The notes: generated by a model not told the origin, from the letters alone. Positions 20,665 to 32,307 are shown, numbered from the stretch's first letter. The stretch is 64,000 bases of DNA from Closterium sp. NIES-65 (GCA_948144175.1 CANXME010002675.1:620001-684000), one strand, 5' to 3'. Numbers and translations are program-made.

Positions 20665-23600
20665 TCAAGAAGTGAGCAAATGAGGGACAGTAGGCACGAG
20701 GCCTAGAACAGTACAGAAGCGCTGATGGTCACAAGGCTAAAGCGCCTTAGTGAACACGTCAGCAGTGTTGGCCCGAGTGGCCACGTAACGCAGACAAAGC
20801 TGACCTCGCTGCTGCAGCTCTCGAGCAAGAAAGTAGCGCAGAGCAATGTGCTACGTCCTGTGCTCCAGTCTGTGCTCCCCACACAAGGCAATGGTGGCCT
20901 TGTTGTCGACGTACAGCACTGGAGGAGAACGAGGCTGCTGTCCAAGGTCAGTCAGCAGGTAGGTGAGCCAGCGAAGCTCCTGAGCAGCCATGGCCCCGGC
21001 GTAGATCTCAGCCTCACAGCTGGAGCTGAGAACAGAAGAAGAGCGAGTAGAACGCCAAGAGACAGAGCCAGAGCCAAGACTGAAGGTGTAACCCTGGGAC
21101 GACCGCTGAGTAGCCTGGTCGTCTGCCCAGGAAGCGTCTGAGTGCCCAGTGAGAACAGGCCGGTCTCGCCCTCCAAGCACTAGCCCCATGCCCGACGTAC
21201 TGCACAAGTAGCGCAACACCCTCTTAGCTGCATCCATGTGCTCCTTCCGGTGACGGCCGGGAGCGACATAGCGTGCTAAGATGCTGAGAGGGTATGCAAG
21301 GTCAGGTCGTGTGCAGGTCATCAGGTACATGAGGCAGCCCACAAGCTCTGGATACGGACCACTCGGCTCTACGGACTCATCCGAAGGCAGAGCTGAGAGC
21401 GAGTGTCCCGTAGGCAGAGGAGTGGACTGAGGCAAGGAGTACGTGAACCCGAAGCGTTGAAGGACCTGCTGCACCATGTGTGACTGAGTCAAGGTGATGG
21501 TGCGCCGTGCTCTGTCCCGGGTGATCCGCAAGCCAAGATAGCTTGTCAGTTCACCCAGGTCTGTGCACGTGTGTCTCTTCTGCAGCTCGGACTTCACGTA
21601 GGCGAGTCCAGCAGTGTCAGCTGTGGCAAAGACCAAGTCGTCTACGTACACGAGGATGTAGAACGGCGGCAGCGAGGGGTCGGTGCGTAGAAACAGCGAC
21701 GGGTCAGCAGTAGAAGGAGCGAACCCAAGAGCCGCAAGTGTAGTCCTCAGTGTGTCGTGCCACTCACGTGGCGCCTGGCGGAGACCGTAGACTGGCCGCC
21801 GGAGGCTCCACTGGGTACCAGGAGGGAACGACCCAGTGAAGCCAGGTGGGCGGCGCAGCCAGATCTCCTCGTGCAGGCTGCCCTGCAAAAAAGCTGTGCT
21901 GAAGTCTAGAGAGTGGAGCTCGTAGTCACGCTGAGCGGCGACGTGTAGCAGCATCCGAAGAGTGGTCATCTTCGGGGTCAGGGAGAAGGTCTGGAAGAAG
22001 TCAACTCCCTCTCGCTGACTGAAGCCTCGTGCAACGTAACGCGCCTTGAAGACAGGCGGAGAGCCCGGCGGCCGCTTCACCCTGAAAATCCACATGCCAC
22101 TGACGATGTTCGCCCTAGGTGGGGGAACCTCGTCGACGTAGGTGCCAGTGGACTTCCAAGAAGCCATCTCTGTGTCCATGGCTGACTGCCACTGAGAGGA
22201 TTAGGGACCGGCCATCGCCTCTGCGTAAGAGCGTGGGGTCGGGATGTCTGGTGCATCCGGGTCTCCCTCAGGGGCAACGAGCATGGACACGAGATGGGGC
22301 AAAGCAGCGGCAAGGCAACCAACCTCCTCCTGCTTGTCCTCAAGAACGTCCGTGCCAAGAGCACACTCACCCCCGACGGACGGAGGACAGACAGACTCAG
22401 ACTCAGCAACAAGACTCGCAGCGTAGTCTAGACGACACGCAGCTGCAAAGTTGACAAGCTCAGTGACTAAGGCAGACGCAGCAGCGGACTCAAAGGAAGG
22501 GTCAGTGACAACCGTAGCGAGGAGAAGTGTGAAAGTAGGACTGGCAGCGCGAAGGGTGTCTGACTCCGGGTCAGCAAGCGCAGGAAGAGAGGACGCAGGA
22601 GGCGACGGGAGAGCGACACGCTGCAGAGCAGTGGACTGACGAAGCGCCATCTGGTGAGTGCCTGGGACAGCAGGAGGACGCTGACGCTGGACACGACTAG
22701 CAGTGGTAGCAACACGAACAGGCGACGCTCGACGAGACGCAGGGGACACAGGACGTGAAGCAGGCTCACGTCTCTCAGCTAGACCTCCAGTCGGACCAGT
22801 GTACGGAGTAGGCACAGGGAGTGGGGAGGCAGTCGGTAACTGTGGCTGTGAATGGACAGACGGAGGACACTCAAAGGCAAGAGGAGGACACTGACTAAGA
22901 ACCTGCTGAAGGAGCGGAACGAAGTACGGCCGTGGCCGTGCAGCAACTCTCGAACCAGCAGAAGCTCCAGCGGCAGGGTCCTCAGCACCAGTAGAAGCTC
23001 CACCCTCCGGGTCCTCCACTCCAGCAGCAGCAGCAGCACCTCCAGCAGCAGCACCACCAGCAGCAGCAGCACCTCCAGCACCAGGGTCCTCAGTACGAGC
23101 AGCACCTCCAGCAGCACCGCCAGCAGCAGCAACACCTCCAGCACCAGGGTCCGCAGCACCCGCAGCAGCGTCAGCTCCGGGGACCCCAGCACCAGCAGCT
23201 CCACTCCGGAGACTGATGTGCCGAGCGTACCACTCTCGAAGCTGTGGGGAAGAGGGCGGCTCCCGCCGTGGTGGGGAAACACGAGTACCAACTCCAGTAG
23301 CACCACGAGCCCGAGACGCACCCCGCCGGAGGCTGCAGTACCGTGAGTACCACTCACGGAGCTGCTGCGAAGAGGGAGGTCCTCCAGGCGCCTCACAGTC
23401 AACTGCAACACAACCAGGCTCAGTACCCCCAGACTCAGCAACTCCAGGCTCAGTACCCTCAGACCCAGCACCCCCAGGCTCAGCACCCCCAATCTCAGTA
23501 CCTCCAGACTCAGCACCCCCAGGCTCAGCACCCCCAGTCTCAACACCCCCAGGCTCAGCACCCCCAGGCTCCGCCCGCTCAGGCTCCGCACGCTCAGGCT

Positions 23601-26600
23601 CCGCACGCTCAGGCTCAGCACCCCTAGCAAGACGCGAGTCGACAGCTACCTCGGCAGGCTCAACCGGGTCTACCTGAGAGACACCTGAGAGAGCGGCACC
23701 TTGAGGGGGGAGGGGGTCTACCACTGCAGCACCTGGCGCGAGGAAGAGAGGCGGGGGAGGGAGCGGGGCAGTGCGGTAGGGGAAGAGGCGGTAGAAGGGC
23801 ACGGACTCGTCAAAAGTGACGTCCTGAGAGGGGAAGACGCGGTGCGAGGCGGGGTGGTAAAACTGCTCGCCAGATGCATCCGGGGCAAAGCCAAGAAAGA
23901 CACAGGGAGCAGTGCGGGAGGAGAGCTTGTCCGCAGACGTGTCGCGAACAAAAGCTCGGGATCCCCAGACACGGAAGCGTGACGCATCGCCAACCTCCCC
24001 CGTCCACAGCAGTGTGGGCGAGGTCTCCGGAGCGGAGACACAGGGCCAGAGGTTGAGCTGATGCGCAGCGTACCGGACCGCAAACGGCCACAGAAAGTGG
24101 GGGGCAGCCGCGTGGACTAAGGAGGTACGAGCGACCTCCATGACCAAGCCAATGCGGCGCTCAGCAACCCCATTCTGCTGTGGAGAGGCCGGAAGCGTGA
24201 ACGACTTGCGAATGCCGTGCTCAGCACAGTAGGCTGCCAAGAGGTCGGAGGAGAACTCGCCACCTCTGTCAGAGTGCAAGCGCAGGACAGGAAACTCCGA
24301 GCGAAAACGCTCTCGCAGCTGAAGACGTGCTCTGCTGATCCAAGGGATCAGGACATCAGGGACTTCACCCTTGCTGCGCAAGGGGAAGACCGTGGTGTAG
24401 CGCGAGTAGTCGTCAACGACGATCAAGAAGTATCTCTCCTGGCCCTGACCACGGACGCGGGCTGGGCCCCACACGTCCATGTGGAGCGTCTGCAAAGGAG
24501 CAGTCGTCGGGGGGAACGAGGAGGAGTGAGGGGCAGCGCGCTGCCGCCCCTCGGCACAGGGAAGACAAGGAGGAGCAAGGGAGGGTGGGAGGGGAGGGAG
24601 GACCCAAGGAAGACCAGAGACAAGGTACCGGGCGTGCATGCCCCTAAGGCGTTGCACTGACGGGTGACCAAGTCGGTGGTGCCAGAGGACAGTCTTGTGC
24701 GCTAGAGAGCGACACGAGCAGGGGACAGACAGCTGACCTGACGCAGACGCAGACGCAGACGCCGCTACCTGAGGGGACTCAGTGGTCAGTGTGTACAGGT
24801 CCGACCCCGGCTGCCGAGTGAAGGTAGCCAGGTGACGGCCCGTCCGAGCACACGTGCAGTGTGTCACGCGCTCGTAGGCAGGGGTGAACTGGTGAACACC
24901 CCCATCCTGAAGCGCACAACCCGCCACCAAGTTCGTAGAGAACGAGGGGAGGTGAAGACCTGACAGTGTGCCCGACGGGACAGCAGGACAAGGAAGGAGG
25001 GTGGAGGAGGTCGCAATGACCGGTCCCCCAGAGGGGTCAGCGAGCGAGACAGCGACTGGTCGAGCAAGGGGCTCAAGAGCAGTGCGGTCACGAAAGAAAC
25101 AGCGCGAAGCGCCTGAGTCTATAGTGAAGGTGTGCAGTGCCTCAGTGGACTCAGTAGTACCTGGGGTGGCGGACACACAAGCACCTAGAGCAATAGCCTC
25201 ACCAGTACCTGGGGTAGCAGACACGCAAGCACCTAGGGCGGCAGCCTCACTCGTGCGGATGCCTGGGTCAGGCGGAACACTCAGGTACTGGTCCTCCTCT
25301 CCACTAATAGTCAATGCATACATTGCTTTGAGAATAACATCAAAATCAAGAGCATAGATATCGATATCCTTCTTGAGGAGATCAGCCCACTGAGGGAGCT
25401 CAGGAGCGTCAGGAAACTGAGCACGCCAAGCGTCATCTAGGCGAGAGAAGCAGCGCTGCGCAGTGTACGCCCTCCCGCACGTCTGTCCCTTGCGGCGACC
25501 AGTGCGGATGACGTACGTGCAGCTAAGGCTACCCCCCCCACCCCCGTGCTGTAAGTACCACTCACGAAGCTCCTGGGAGGACTGAGGGTGCTGCGCACTC
25601 TGGCCAGTGCCAGAGCCTCCACGACCACCACCGCCGCCTCCACCATGACCACCACCGCCCCTGCCGCCGCCACGTCCACTGCCGCCACCACCACCGCCCC
25701 CACCCCGGCCACCGCCGCCGCCGCTACCTCCACCACCCCCACCGCTGCCACTAGCCCCTCCAGCCCCGCCACCGCCCCCGCCGCTGCCACCACCCCCACC
25801 ACCGCCTCCCCCGCCGTCACCCCCACCGCCCTTGCCTCCCCTGCCCTTGCCGTTGCGGCGCCCGCTGGGAGCGGACGCAGAGCCGACCTGCTCAGCACCA
25901 AGAAGGTCGACAGCAGCAGCAGAGGCGACAGAGGGGAGGAGGGGGGAGGGGGAACACCCCTCGAAGAAAGGGGTGCGGGGGTCGCCACGAGAGGCACCTA
26001 CAGCTACAATACTCTTCTCAACTGCAAGTAGTTCCTTCTCTAGGGCGGCAATGGTGAGCTCAGTGGGGCAGCGAGCTAGGAAGTGGTCCTTGACTGTACG
26101 CAGAGTGTCAGGGAGGCGGGTGACTAGGTGGTAGAGAGTGAGCCAGAGCGGGGGAGGGTTGGAGGCAAGAAACTCAGCGGGCATGGCTGCACGGAAGCGG
26201 GCATCACTAGTACGGAGGTGAGTGATGAGGTCAGCGACTGTCTGGAAAGCGGACAGGTCGGGGAACAGGTAGGGAAGGGAGAGACAGCCTAGTGCAGCTG
26301 AGGCCGGGGAGGAGTAGCGCGCAACTACAGCAGTGTACAGGGCCTGCGCAGTCTGATGCTGGCCGAAGTGCTCACGCTCATCGACTGGCAGGGAGTTGCG
26401 AATGGCAAAGCGGGCGTGGGCATCGCGAGTCTGCCACTGCGAGCAAGCAGTAGCGGTAGCAGTAGTAGCAGGAGCAGGGACTGTGCCTAGTGCGTGATCG
26501 TACAGCGAGATATCCTCTCTGGCAGTGAGCTGGAGGAACAGGTGCAGATCATCGAGCCAGGTATCAAACTTAATCGGGCGGCCCTCAGTATCGAACGAGA

Positions 26601-26619
26601 GAACTGTAGGGCTAGCCAT
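20665..26619 (-). pseudogene. Element B gag-pol polyprotein with nonsense codons
   Basis: Starts at ATG 26619 (MASPTVLSFDTEG, matching the D start) and stays open for 1472 codons to a TAA at 22201, where D has a tyrosine codon (GPYSSQW). The same frame continues: WIFRVK, YVDD (about 21650), RNase H, a TAG at about 20851 where D has lysine (EHRTKH), another TAG near 20741 where D has alanine, and the final TGA at 20665. Upstream parts: gag (residues 1-230), glycine-rich stretch (about 254-343), DSGA protease (about 502), integrase HHRLGHPS (about 645), HMDVWGP, SDRGGEF and SPQQNGVAE (about 713-820). The zinc-knuckle position has CGRAYTAQRC, lacking the histidine. Each premature stop is a point change, so the decay is recent. 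Confidence 0.93.
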
Positions 26620-26679
26620 AGCTGAAGCAGTAGCAGTGGCAGCAGTAGTAGTAGCAGGAGTAGCAGTAGCAGCAGTGGT

Positions 26680-27310
26680 AGTAGCAGTAGGGCGGCGCGG
26701 CTCGGCTAGGGCGGCGCGGCTCGGCTAGGGCGGCGCGGCTCGGCTACGGCGGCGCGGCTCGGCCGGGTCGCGCGGCTCGGTCGGGTCGCGCGGTTCGGCT
26801 CGGTCCTAGAGGGGCGAGCGCGGGGCCGGGTGGGGCTGCTAAGTGAGAGCGCGGGGCCGTCCACGGCGAGGGCGAGGCCGTGGGGGGCCGTTCGGGGCTA
26901 GCGCGGGGCCGACGGGGTCCGTGAGAGGCTAGCGCGGGGCCGACGGGGGCCTTAGGGGGCTAGCGCGGGGCCGACGGGGGCCTTAGGAGGCTAGCGCGGG
27001 GCCGATCAGGGGCCTTAGGAGGCTAGCGAGGGGCTAGCGCGGGGCCGACGGGGGCCTTAGGAGGCTAGCGCGGGGCCGATCGGGGGCCTTAGGAGGCTAG
27101 CGCGGGGCTAGCGCGGGGCCGACGGGGGCCTTAGGAGGCTAGCGCGGGGCCGATCGGGGGCCGTGAGAGGCTAGCGCGGGGCCACACGGGGCCTTGAGAG
27201 GCTAGCGCCGGGCCGTAAGGGGCCTTAAGAGGGCGACGCGAGGGGCCGTGAGGGGCCTTAAGGGGCGACGCGAGAGGGCCTTAGGGGGCCTTAAGAACGA
27301 GGCGCTCGAG
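26680..27310 (-). repeat. GC-rich tandem array in the 5' leader of element B
   Basis: Units of about 30 bp built on GCTAGCGCGGGGCCGACG with GGGGCCTTAGGAG, preceded by GGCGCGGCTCGGCTAGG units (26690-26760). It lies between the 5' LTR and the gag start, where D carries a different GC-rich array. No coding function is claimed. Confidence 0.85.
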
Positions 27311-27390
27311 GCGCAGGAAAAAGGCGGCGCACGAGGGCGCGGCTAGCGGAAACGGTGGGCCCTATCGTTTCGGTCCTAGGTGGAACCTAG

Positions 27391-27403
27391 GCTCGTAATA
27401 CCA
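27391..27403 (-). other. Primer-binding site of element B
   Basis: Minus strand TGGTATTACGAGC directly beside the 5' LTR. It is a diverged initiator-Met-type site, similar to TGGTATCGAGC in D. Confidence 0.7.
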
Positions 27404-27539
27404 TGTCAGAATCAGAAACGAGAATGAATGACTAGAATGAGTGTTGGGTACAAATAGGTCAAACCTAACCCTAGAAATGTGTACCCACTATAGGCTAACC
27501 CACTGTAGCCTAAACAAGCACATCATACAATGTTTGACA
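27404..27539 (-). repeat. 5' LTR of element B
   Basis: 136 bp, paired with 20303-20438. Followed by the target duplication TCAAA and by sequence of element C. Confidence 0.93.
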
Positions 27540-27544
27540 TCAAA

Positions 27545-29049
27545 GTGGGGTGTAATCAGCACAACAAGCAAAGCACAACAAGCTCTGGGTGGATCACAAT
27601 GTCACCACACATTCTGAGCACAAGTACAAGAAGCAACAGTTCAAAATTCACAAATGTAGGCAAAGCTAGAGGCTTTCATAGAGGGCAAGTGTGGAGGAGG
27701 AGGGACTATGAGATGAGAGGAGGTAGTGGGCGGCAGCTGAAGCTGCTGGCACACGGCGCAACTGGAGCAACTGGCACACGGGCAACTGGAGCAACTAGCA
27801 CACTGGCAACTGGAGCAACTGGCACACGGGCTACTGGAGTAACTGGCTCCGCGACTAACTCTGAGCCGCAGGAGCAACGGACTCATGGGCGACTGGAGCA
27901 ATGGGCTCACGGGCGACTGGCGCAACGGGCTCACGGGCGACTGGCACAACGGTCTCACGGGCGACTGGAGCTGCGGGCTTTACGGCGGCCACCTCCTTCA
28001 ACCTCCCCAAACTATCCCACCCCCAATTCACACACCCCCTACTGCACCCCTAGGTTCACTCACACCCCACCCCCTAGCACCACTCCGTCGACTCCCACAT
28101 ACCCATCCCCCTCAGCGGCAGCTGCAGCAGTGGGAGACAGAGGAGGAGGAGGAGCAGGGGAGACCACACACCCGCCACCCCCCACTCGCCACCCCCAGAC
28201 CCTAACACAGGGCAAGGCAGGATGGCGGGTAGGGAGGTTAAGACGGGGGGGGAGGGGGGAAGGGGGGGGCCAACGCGCGGCCTCCCAGGGCGCCAAAGTA
28301 GGCGGCAGAATGGGCGACACTCGCCCCCCCCCCCCCCCCATGCGGCCCCCTCAGGTCGCCTCGACAGGCGACGGGAAAACAAGGGGGGGGGAGGGGGGGG
28401 GTGGTGCACGGGTCCCTGGTGCGCCGCGCCAGGCGACGAAGCATGGCCGGGGCGGGGCCGGGGCAGGGTCGGGGCAGGGCCGGGGCAGGGCCTCGATAGG
28501 GGCGGCGACGGGGCCGCAAAGGGCGGCGACGGGGCTGGTAGAGGCGGCGACAGGGCCGCTAGAGGCGGCGACGGGGCCGCGAAGAGCGGCGACGAAGCCG
28601 CTAGGGGCGGCGACGGGGCCGGTAGAGGCGGCGACGGGGCCACTAGAGGCGGCGACGGGGCCGCAAAGAGCGGCGACGGGGCCGCTAGGGGCGGCGACGG
28701 GGCCGCGAAGGGCGGCGACGTGGCCGCGAAGGGCGGCGACGGGGCCGCTAGGGGCGGCGACGGGACCGCTAGGGGCGGCGATGGGGCCGCGAAGGGGCCG
28801 CGAGGGGCCTGGAAGGGCGGCGACGCGCCGCGAAGGGGCTGCGAGGGGCCAAGAAGGGCAGCGATGGGGCCGCGAAGGGGCCGCGAGGGGCCTGGAAGGG
28901 CGGCAACGGGGCCGCGAAGGGGCCGCGAGGGGCCTAGAAGGGCGGCGACGGGGCTGCGAAGAGTAGCGCAAGGGGCACGCCACGGGGCGTGCAGCACATA
29001 GAGTAGCAGCGGAAGCAGTTAGGTGGGCCCACAGGCCATGAGCGTAGAT
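27545..29049 (-). other. Non-coding interior of element C
   Basis: No retrotransposon protein motif in any frame. Contents from the left: 3' untranslated region like that of D/H (27545-27620); CAACTGGAGCAACTGGCACACGG-like units (27740-27980); a block with CAGCTGCAGCAGTGGGA followed by GACAGAGGAGGAGG (about 28110-28160) that recurs in elements F and G; poly-G/C runs; and an array of about 21-bp GGCGGCGACGGGGCCGC units (28490-28960). Long open frames here are by-products of base composition. Confidence 0.8.
28490..28970. repeat. GGCGACGGGGCCGC tandem array
   Basis: About twenty degenerate units of 21-22 bp alternating GGCGGCGACGGGG with CCGC(G/T)A(A/G)G. It occupies the 5' leader position of element C. 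Confidence 0.85.
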
Positions 29050-29061
29050 GCTCTGGTAGCA
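29050..29061 (-). other. Primer-binding site of element C
   Basis: Minus strand TGCTACCAGAGC beside the 5' LTR, a two-base variant of the usual TGGTATCAGAGC. Confidence 0.65.
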
Positions 29062-29191
29062 TGTGAAGAATGAGGAATGAAAAAGAGAGGGGTTCACTAG
29101 CAAACATTGGGATAGATATAGCAAACCCTAAAAGGGTTGTACTCACTATAGAGTACCCCACTGCAGACTAGAGAAACATAATATTCTGACA
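29062..29191 (-). repeat. 5' LTR of element C
   Basis: 130 bp, partner of 20157-20286. Followed by the target duplication TTGTC (29192-29196). Confidence 0.92.
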
Positions 29192-29196
29192 TTGTC

Positions 29197-29891
29197 TAGG
29201 CGGAGGAGGAGAGACATATCAAAGGTGTCCTCGACTACTGCGCTTAGTGTGGCGGTGAACCCACATCGCCATGTTGCAGGTGACGTCACGAACGTTGTTT
29301 TTTTGGGTGGCCTTTCCGAGTCAACCTGAGGTGGTTTGCGTAGGGCAGACGGATGGTCCAGAAGACAGTCGGTTTGCCTAGCGCGAAAGTTCGGGGCCAT
29401 AGTTTGGGTTTTTGCGCGGCGCGAGGTCTTGTCGTGGTCCTGAGAGACAGCGTTCTGTGGAGTGTTTGATGGTCTTGCGGGTTTGCAGTAATATTGACGT
29501 CGGCATGAGTCGCGGGGTCATTGCTGATCGTGATGAGAATGAAAGGCTATTTGCTCGCAGCGCGCTCCCTATTCTTGGTTAATGTCCATATCTTGCTGCC
29601 CGTGCAGCAAGGTGGCGCAGAGGTGTGCTTATGAAATTATGCCCTGCTGGCAAAGCAGGGCTTTTCAGGGGTCCATTGGTGTCCCACGCCCCAAAGCACG
29701 ATCATTTTTTTTTTTGGCTTTAAGGAGATCCCTGGAGGAAAGCAGGCACCCTGAGGGGCAGGCGCTTCGTAGCAATATACTCGGTTGTGCAAAGCTCCGC
29801 AAACATTAGATTATGTTTGATTATGCTAAATATCACACATGTTACAATCTGGAATGTCCGTATCGTGTTGCCACGTGTAACCTTCGAGTGC
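29197..29891. other. Host sequence between retrotransposons, unassigned
   Basis: Lies between elements C and F and matches no repeat in the window. Short open frames on both strands (up to about 85 codons) carry no known motif. A T-run stands at 29706-29718. It may belong to a host gene or intergenic region. Confidence 0.4.
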
Positions 29892-29896
29892 GGTTA

Positions 29897-30137
29897 TATC
29901 GAAACTGAAACGAGAATGATCAAGTTTAACTAGGGCCTAGGCTTAGGAGCCTAGGCCCAACTAGGATGTCGAGTAGTTTGTGCCTAGGGTGAGAGTCGAG
30001 AAAGTTGGAAAGGATGGTTTCACTATAGGTTTCGAAGAACATATAGCAAAGGAAACAAATAAGGTGCACCACCAAACAAAGTTTATAATAGCTACACTAA
30101 CTACAGCTATAGGCAGTTACAAATATAAGTTCTGACA
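29897..30137 (-). repeat. 3' LTR of element F
   Basis: 241 bp with few differences from 30926-31166 (for example AAGGTGC versus AAAGTGC, and TAGGCAG versus TAGAGT near the end). Confidence 0.93.
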
Positions 30138-30925
30138 CTCCCCCATAACTGCCTGCAGCAGGTTTTTGTGCAGAATACAACCTGTAGGGGTACACATGCA
30201 AAATAATAAACAAGCAACAGCAGGTACTGCAGGCGGGCTAACACTAGGTGGTCACCCCCTCCATCTCCTCACCCTCCTCCTTCCCTTCCCCCACACTGCT
30301 GCATGAGCAGTAGAGAAGGGGGGAAGAGAGGAGAGGTGGAGGGACGGCTGCTGGTTGCCTCACACCCGCCACCCCGGTGCCACTCCCCCGTCTCCTCCAC
30401 ACCCTCACACCCTCCCCCCCAGCGGCAGCTGCAGCAGTGGGAACGAAAGGAGGAGGAGGGGAAGGGAAGGATACGACCCAACGCTCCAACACCCGCCACC
30501 CCCATACCCTCCCCCCCACGGCTGCAGGGAGACAAAGGAGGAGGGGGTGGGCGGGAAGAAAGCCGCACAGCGGCTACAATGTGTCGGCGCAGGTAGGTCA
30601 GGGGCGGCTGCAGTGAGAGCAGGTGCAGAGAGGCCCGTCGCGTGCCACGAGGCGCACGACGGGTAAGTTTAAGGTAAGGGAACCGTCGTGTGCCTCGGGG
30701 CGCACGACGAGCAGGGCACCGTCGCATGCCACGGGGCGCACGACGGGCAGGTTTAGGGCACCGTTGCGTGCCACGGGGCGCGCGACGGGCAGAGTAGGAG
30801 TCACTCGCCAACCGAGGGCGGGACAATAGAAAATCGCCACGCGCCCTAGGCGCGCGACCGGAAAAACGTAGCAGCGGAAGCATGAGGCGGGCCCACAGGC
30901 CAGGACGTAACTCGCTCTCATAGCA
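30138..30925 (-). other. Non-coding interior of element F
   Basis: Purine tract beside the left LTR, then the block CAGCTGCAGCAGTGGGA followed by GAGGAGGAGG (about 30424-30465) shared with C and G, then repeats of GTGCCACGGGGCGCACGACGG type (about 30630-30860). Open frames are low complexity. Confidence 0.8.
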
Positions 30926-31166
30926 TATCGAAACTGAAACGAGAATGATCAAGTTTAACTAGGGCCTAGGCTTAGGAGCCTAGGCCCAACTAGGATGTCG
31001 AGTAGTTTGTGCCTAGGGTGAGAGTCGAGAAAGTTGGAAAGGATGGTTTCACTATAGGTTTCGAAGAACATATAGCAAAGGAAACAAATAAAGTGCACCA
31101 CCAAACAAAGATTATAATAACTACACTAACTACAGCTACATAGAGTTACAAATATAAGTTCTGACA
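30926..31166 (-). repeat. 5' LTR of element F
   Basis: 241 bp, partner of 29897-30137, followed by the target duplication GGTTA. Confidence 0.93.
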
Positions 31167-31200
31167 GGTTACGGGGCGGTGAAGAGTCGAGACCGTTGAC

Positions 31201-31340
31201 TGTCAGAAACATAGGCGAGAATCAGAAACAGGAAAGAGGGCTTTCACTAGCAGGCAGTTGAGTACATATAGCGAACCTAATTTGGGTTGTACTCGCTATA
31301 GAGTACCCCAATGCAGGCTATACAAAATCACATTCTGACA
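31201..31340 (-). repeat. 3' LTR of element G
   Basis: 140 bp, partner of 40304-40445. Confidence 0.92.
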
Positions 31341-31891
31341 CACCTCCATAGTCAAAGTGGGGTATAATCAGCATAGCAAGCAGTCATAGAGCAGGTTCAC
31401 AAATACCTGCAAAGCTAGAGGCAGTCACAGAGGGCAACAGAGGATGAGGAGAGTCTGTGAGAGGAGTGGAGATACAAGGCAACGAGTAACGCCCCAGACA
31501 CACAGGCAATAGGAACGGCGCGCACGGTGGCTACCAGAGCAGGCAACCTACAGATTACAGGAGTAACTGGCTCCGCGCTAAGCTGCAGGAGCAACGGACC
31601 CACTGGCGACTGGCGCAGCAGGCTCGCTGGGCTACCGGAGTACTCAACCCCCGGACTACTGGCGCTGCTGACGTCACAACAGCTACCTCCGGTCAAACCT
31701 CCCCCAACTGTCCCACACCCCTTTCACACACCCCCTGCTGTACCCCTAGCGCTCCTCACCGCCACCCCCCTCGTACCACTCCGAGAGCTCCAACACATCC
31801 ACCCCCCTCAGCGTCAGCTGCAGCAATGGGAGACAGAGGAGGAGGAGGAGCAGGGGACGGCGCACACACTTGTCACCTCCATACTCGCCAT
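31341..31891 (-). other. Non-coding interior of element G, left part
   Basis: No gene. It carries sequence shared with element C, including GGAGTAACTGGCTCCGCG (about 31560; also about 27836 in C) and the CAGCTGCAGCAATGGGA block. It ends at the target duplication CCCCA of element E (31892-31896). Confidence 0.8.
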
Positions 31892-31896
31892 CCCCA

Positions 31897-32307
31897 TGTT
31901 AAAATATATACTGTGTAGCATGCCAACACATGTGACTGTACACCAATTGTGGTATACAAATGGGTTGGGACTACACCCAACTTTGGGTGTAGTCTTGCAC
32001 TTTGGGGTGCCAATCCACCCAATTGTGGTGGAGCCCCCAAATGCAACCCTCTTGACTTCTGGGTACCTCACTTCCCACAATTGAGGTTCCCCCAAGCCAA
32101 GTGGGCCTAGGGTTGCCTCACTTCTACAAAGTATGGGCAACCCAACCCACTTGACCTATGGTTCCCTCATCCCCCCAAGTGAGGTCAACCCAACCTATGG
32201 TCACTTTGATCCTTCCCTTCCATCCTTCCCTTCCAACCTTTCCTTCCAACCATGTATGCTAGGTTGCCTCTCTAATCCAATCACTTGTTCAATTCACAAT
32301 CTTCACA
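31897..32307 (+). repeat. 5' LTR of element E
   Basis: 411 bp, same length as 39262-39672, with fewer than about ten differences by eye (for example GGTATACAAATGG versus GGTGTACAGTTGG). Confidence 0.94.

Larger units (their letters stand above)
20303..27539 (-). mobile_element. Ty1/copia element B, complete but mutated, inserted in element C
   Basis: Minus-strand element with 136-bp LTRs (20303-20438, 27404-27539) that begin TGTCAGAATC and end TTTGACA in plus reading, and target duplication TCAAA (20298-20302, 27540-27544). I found no difference between the LTRs by eye. The polyprotein carries at least three nonsense codons, so it cannot work alone despite its young LTRs. It belongs to the same lineage as D and H. 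Confidence 0.95.
20157..29191 (-). mobile_element. Non-autonomous LTR element C, carrying element B
   Basis: 130-bp LTRs at 20157-20286 and 29062-29191 (TGTGAAGAATG...TTCTGACA in plus reading) are flanked by TTGTC on both sides (20152-20156, 29192-29196). Element B lies inside at TCAAA. Without B the element is about 1.8 kb and has no gag, protease, integrase or RT motif. Next to its left LTR, on the minus strand, it has the tract GACTATGGGGGTG, and beyond B (27545-27620) a 3' untranslated region like that of D and H, including GTGATCCACCC and a CTTGTGCTCRGAATG match. It is best explained as a passenger using proteins of the B/D/H lineage. Confidence 0.93.
29897..31166 (-). mobile_element. 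Complete small non-autonomous LTR element F (1270 bp)
   Basis: 241-bp LTRs at 29897-30137 and 30926-31166 enclose only about 788 bp. The target duplication GGTTA is exact (29892-29896, 31167-31171). On the minus strand the LTR begins TGTCAGAAC and ends in ATA rather than CA. A primer-like site TGCTATGAGAGC lies at 30914-30925 and a purine tract GTTATGGGGGAG at 30138-30149 (minus strand). The interior has no protein motif. The size matches terminal-repeat retrotransposons in miniature (TRIM). Confidence 0.93.

Noticed and set aside
27530-29001. Open frame of 478 codons in element C
   Set aside because: The sequence is low complexity (ATGPLGA-type repeats), is matched by equally long frames on both strands, and starts at the end of the LTR of element B.
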